A DNA stretch of 64,000 nucleotides from Tolypothrix bouteillei VB521301 (GTDB taxonomy: Bacteria > Cyanobacteriota > Cyanobacteriia > Cyanobacteriales > Nostocaceae). Under the pieces are notes generated by a model. The model worked only from the letters and a program-made list of their open reading frames with translations, was not told where the DNA came from and did no database searches. The stretch covers positions 7,501,617 through 7,565,616 of the forward strand of contig NZ_JHEG04000001.1 in assembly GCF_000760695.4 (NCBI RefSeq), read 5' to 3'. The stretch's first letter is position 1; each line of letters begins with the position of its first letter. Shown here piece after piece: positions 62,056-64,000 of the stretch. The translations under genes were made by a program, and so were the position numbers.

Positions 62056-62835
62056 ATGATTCTTCTCAATGCACCTCAAGTTTTAGCGATCGCTGGAGAG
62101 AATGCGGTTCCCATCTCACAATTACCAAAGGTGTGGCAAGACATTGCTACGGGAGAGCCTAGCTTTGGACTGACAAGCCGCCAGAGCTATGTTGAGATGG
62201 CGCAGTTGTTCCAGTACAAGTTAGAACAGGGTGATGTTGACCTGTTTGACGAACGCCCAGAACTGGCTCGTCTCAAGCCAGCATTTACTGAGATATTTGG
62301 ACAGTTAGCAAAAGAAACACTAGAATTTTACGGACAAGACTTTAAGATTGAGCGATACCCCGATTTTTCAGAAGTCGTTCGTGAATTTGAGTCAAAAGGA
62401 ACGGAGTGGGCGAACGAACTGAAGGTCGCTCGAATCGCACAAGAACTGTTTCAAGAATTTGGTTACGAACTTCCTGCAAGCTTTTACCAAGTTCACCTTG
62501 CGCCTATTTACAGAGATACTGTATTTGAAGAACGTGCTCTGAGATTCGATCCCCGCGATCGCGAACACAAACGTGGATGGGATGCCGTGTTGCATGCAGG
62601 AAAAGTCTTTGCAGTGCAAATGAAAATACAAAGCATCGCTTCCAAATACGGTTTTACCTATCAACATGGTTGCGGCTGCGAGTCTCACTTATCTTCTATT
62701 GACCAAGCACGGGGCGCATTTGAGTACGAATTGAATCCTGAAAAGCGCCAACGTTGGATTCGCAGTTTTATCTGGACAGCATGGTACGAATACGCCTTTT
62801 TCCCCATAGTACCCAACACCAGATACTTGGTTTAA
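62056..62835 (+). CDS. hypothetical protein with HGCGCESH motif
   Basis: 259 residues, ATG with GGAGAA five bases upstream. Mostly helical and soluble: YVEMAQLFQYKLEQGDVDLF, TLEFYGQDFKIERYPDFSEV, KRGWDAVLHAGKVFAVQMKI. HGCGCESH near residue 210 could bind a metal. No family recognised. Its 3' end is followed by a structured region and a strong terminator. Confidence 0.6.
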   Translation: MILLNAPQVLAIAGENAVPISQLPKVWQDIATGEPSFGLTSRQSYVEMAQLFQYKLEQGDVDLFDERPELARLKPAFTEIFGQLAKETLEFYGQDFKIERYPDFSEVVREFESKGTEWANELKVARIAQELFQEFGYELPASFYQVHLAPIYRDTVFEERALRFDPRDREHKRGWDAVLHAGKVFAVQMKIQSIASKYGFTYQHGCGCESHLSSIDQARGAFEYELNPEKRQRWIRSFIWTAWYEYAFFPIVPNTRYLV

Positions 62836-62840
62836 TTTGG

Positions 62841-62900
62841 CTAGACTGAGGAGCAAACGATACCTTAAGCCCGTGTTCCCTATATCTTAAGGTAGTCTAG
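62841..62900 (+). other. nested hairpin in the 3' region
   Basis: Outer stem CTAGAC (62841-62846) / GTCTAG (62895-62900) and inner stem TACCTTAAG (62861-62869) / CTTAAGGTA (62886-62894), with a 14-base bulge on the 5' side. It starts six bases after the stop codon and precedes the terminator. Confidence 0.45.
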
Positions 62901-62904
62901 CGCT

Positions 62905-62939
62905 AAAGCTCTCTCCTATATTAGGAGAGAGCTTTTTTT
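62905..62939 (+). terminator. strong Rho-independent terminator
   Basis: AAAGCTCTCTCCTA / TAGGAGAGAGCTTT, 14-bp stem, 3-base loop, with seven T in a row at the 3' end. Could also serve the convergent gene at 62970 (AAAA on the other side). Confidence 0.85.
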
Positions 62940-62969
62940 GCATTTCATTAATTGTGTGTCAGAGCCAAT

Positions 62970-64000
62970 TTATTTCCTATAAAGTTTTGGCGGTGTGATA
63001 GCTCGTAATAGATCGGGAGAAGGTACAGCATCCTTAACATTTATCTTGCGAGGAATAACTTTTTCTTGAAAATAAAAGTCAGCAACTTGCTGTTGTTCAG
63101 CAATGATAGAAGGTGTGAGTGCTCTTAACCGACGAACGGCTCTACGTGTCACTGTTTCTAAAACTGATGGCTCAATTTTTACTTCAGAAGCAAGCGCTTT
63201 AGCCGCTTCCGCTGGGTTGTTATCAGCCCATTCTCCTATTTTGTTTGCTTCTTCTAAAAACGCTCGCACCAATTCGGGATTTTCCGAGACAAATTGACGT
63301 CTGGCAATATAAAATCCATTCAAGGTATTAATACCACTTGCATTTCTCAAATTCCGAATAGGAATACTTTTTTCCACAAGAGCTAAAAAGGGATCGCCAG
63401 CGACCCACACCTCAACCTTGTCTTGAATAAAAGCATCGCGGGCTTCCGAGGGAGTTAAACCAACGACTTGAACATCACTAATTTTTAAATTTGCCTCTTT
63501 CAATGCTTTTGCTAGTAAATAATGGGCATTCGATCCCCTCTGAAAGGCAACTTTTTTGCCTTTTAAATCTGACAATTTTTTAATCGGAGAATTCGCTCTT
63601 ACCACAATACCCTGACCCAAACCTTTACTAGGTGTGCGTCCGGCAATATAAATAACTTCTGTGATACCCGCTGCTTGGGAAAATATTGGTGGTGTCTCTC
63701 CTACACTACCGATATCTACTTTACCTGCATTCATTGCTTCTATTAACTGCGGTCCTGCAGGAAATGGACCTACCCAATTCACCGTTACACCTAATGCCTT
63801 AAACCGTGGCTCGACAGCTTTTTTAGCTTTAACTATATCCCCAGAGGTTTGGTAAGCCAAATTAATGACTTTTGACTTAAATCCTCCTGGTTTTGTTTGT
63901 GCTTGAGTACTTTGGATTTGATTACCTGCCAAAGATGTAGATAGTGCAAAAAATCCTACCATCGTATATTGCACAATCCGCTTTAATGCCGTGCGACGTT
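62970..64000 (-). CDS. SsuA-like aliphatic sulfonate ABC-transporter binding protein, 5' end outside window
   Basis: At least 343 residues. The frame stays open from GTG 63974 to the window edge, where it reads RRTALKRI ahead of a hydrophobic core (TMVGFFALSTSLAGN), so the true start lies beyond 64000. Features: VINLAYQTSGDIVKAKKAVE, GVTVNWVGPFPAGPQLIEAM, GSVGETPPIFSQAAG, FQRGSNAHYLLAKAL and EVWVAGDPFLALVE, the TIGR01728/NMT1-like pattern. Periplasmic lipoprotein or soluble binding protein for sulfonates or similar anions. Operon partners lie outside the window. Confidence 0.85.
   Translation of the reverse strand, partial: RRTALKRIVQYTMVGFFALSTSLAGNQIQSTQAQTKPGGFKSKVINLAYQTSGDIVKAKKAVEPRFKALGVTVNWVGPFPAGPQLIEAMNAGKVDIGSVGETPPIFSQAAGITEVIYIAGRTPSKGLGQGIVVRANSPIKKLSDLKGKKVAFQRGSNAHYLLAKALKEANLKISDVQVVGLTPSEARDAFIQDKVEVWVAGDPFLALVEKSIPIRNLRNASGINTLNGFYIARRQFVSENPELVRAFLEEANKIGEWADNNPAEAAKALASEVKIEPSVLETVTRRAVRRLRALTPSIIAEQQQVADFYFQEKVIPRKINVKDAVPSPDLLRAITPPKLYRK

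Overview
The window comes from a filamentous, Nostocales-type cyanobacterium. The evidence is the high density of GCGATCGC (HIP1) octamers, heptamer tandem repeats of the TTAGTTG/TTAGTGG type, cyanobacterial families (DUF3155, DUF3598, DUF3611/Tic21-like, a Hik2/CSK-type kinase, a Tll0287-type heme sensor) and a mycosporine-like amino acid (MAA) operon. It looks chromosomal: serS, rseP, nth, rpsN, aat, ftsX and def are present.

Region by region. 1-4.4 kb is an accessory stretch: a truncated membrane protein, a DUF559-like nuclease-fold protein, a DUF2513-like protein, a short single-helix membrane peptide behind an overlapping leader ORF, and two decayed genes. 4.5-12.3 kb is signalling and stress: a DUF3365-HAMP sensor, a CHAT protease-like protein, two paralogous NarL/LuxR response regulators, CsbD and an FAD/Rieske oxidoreductase. 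12.6-22.1 kb holds a metallophosphoesterase, two methyltransferases, a small alarmone hydrolase, a large sensor kinase and sbcC. 23-28.8 kb has two paralogous secreted proteins (one with SLH domains), a CSK-type kinase, DUF3155 and a complex C assembly factor. 28.9-41.7 kb is mostly housekeeping.

41.7-48.9 kb is a CRISPR/transposon zone: an orphan cas6 with a small RHH-like partner, a lone PhyH-type dioxygenase whose stop codon lies in a transposon end, a complete TnpB (IS1341-type) element, a short and partly degenerate CRISPR array with 37-nt repeats, and a second TnpB element that abuts the last repeat and carries a frameshift. No cas1, cas2 or effector gene is visible.

48.9-50.8 kb has an HxlR regulator fused to a degenerate receiver domain, divergent from a short-chain dehydrogenase.

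50.8-58.8 kb is the most interesting part: a tight seven-gene minus-strand operon. Genes mysA, mysB and mysC (4-deoxygadusol and mycosporine-glycine synthesis) are followed by a clavaminate-synthase-like TauD dioxygenase, a family-2 methyltransferase-like protein without the usual catalytic His, a folate/biopterin-type (BT1) transporter, and a GH32/GH43/GH68-type glycosidase or transglycosidase. Neither mysD nor mysE is present. I infer a mycosporine-glycine pathway with an undescribed tailoring, export and possibly sugar-linking branch. A perfect 10-1-10 palindrome lies just upstream of mysA.

59.7-64 kb holds a GAF protein, small hypotheticals, a WD40 fragment, a hypothetical gene with a structured 3' region, and the 3' part of a sulfonate-type ABC binding protein that runs off the window.

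All calls are from reading the sequence; no database search was run.
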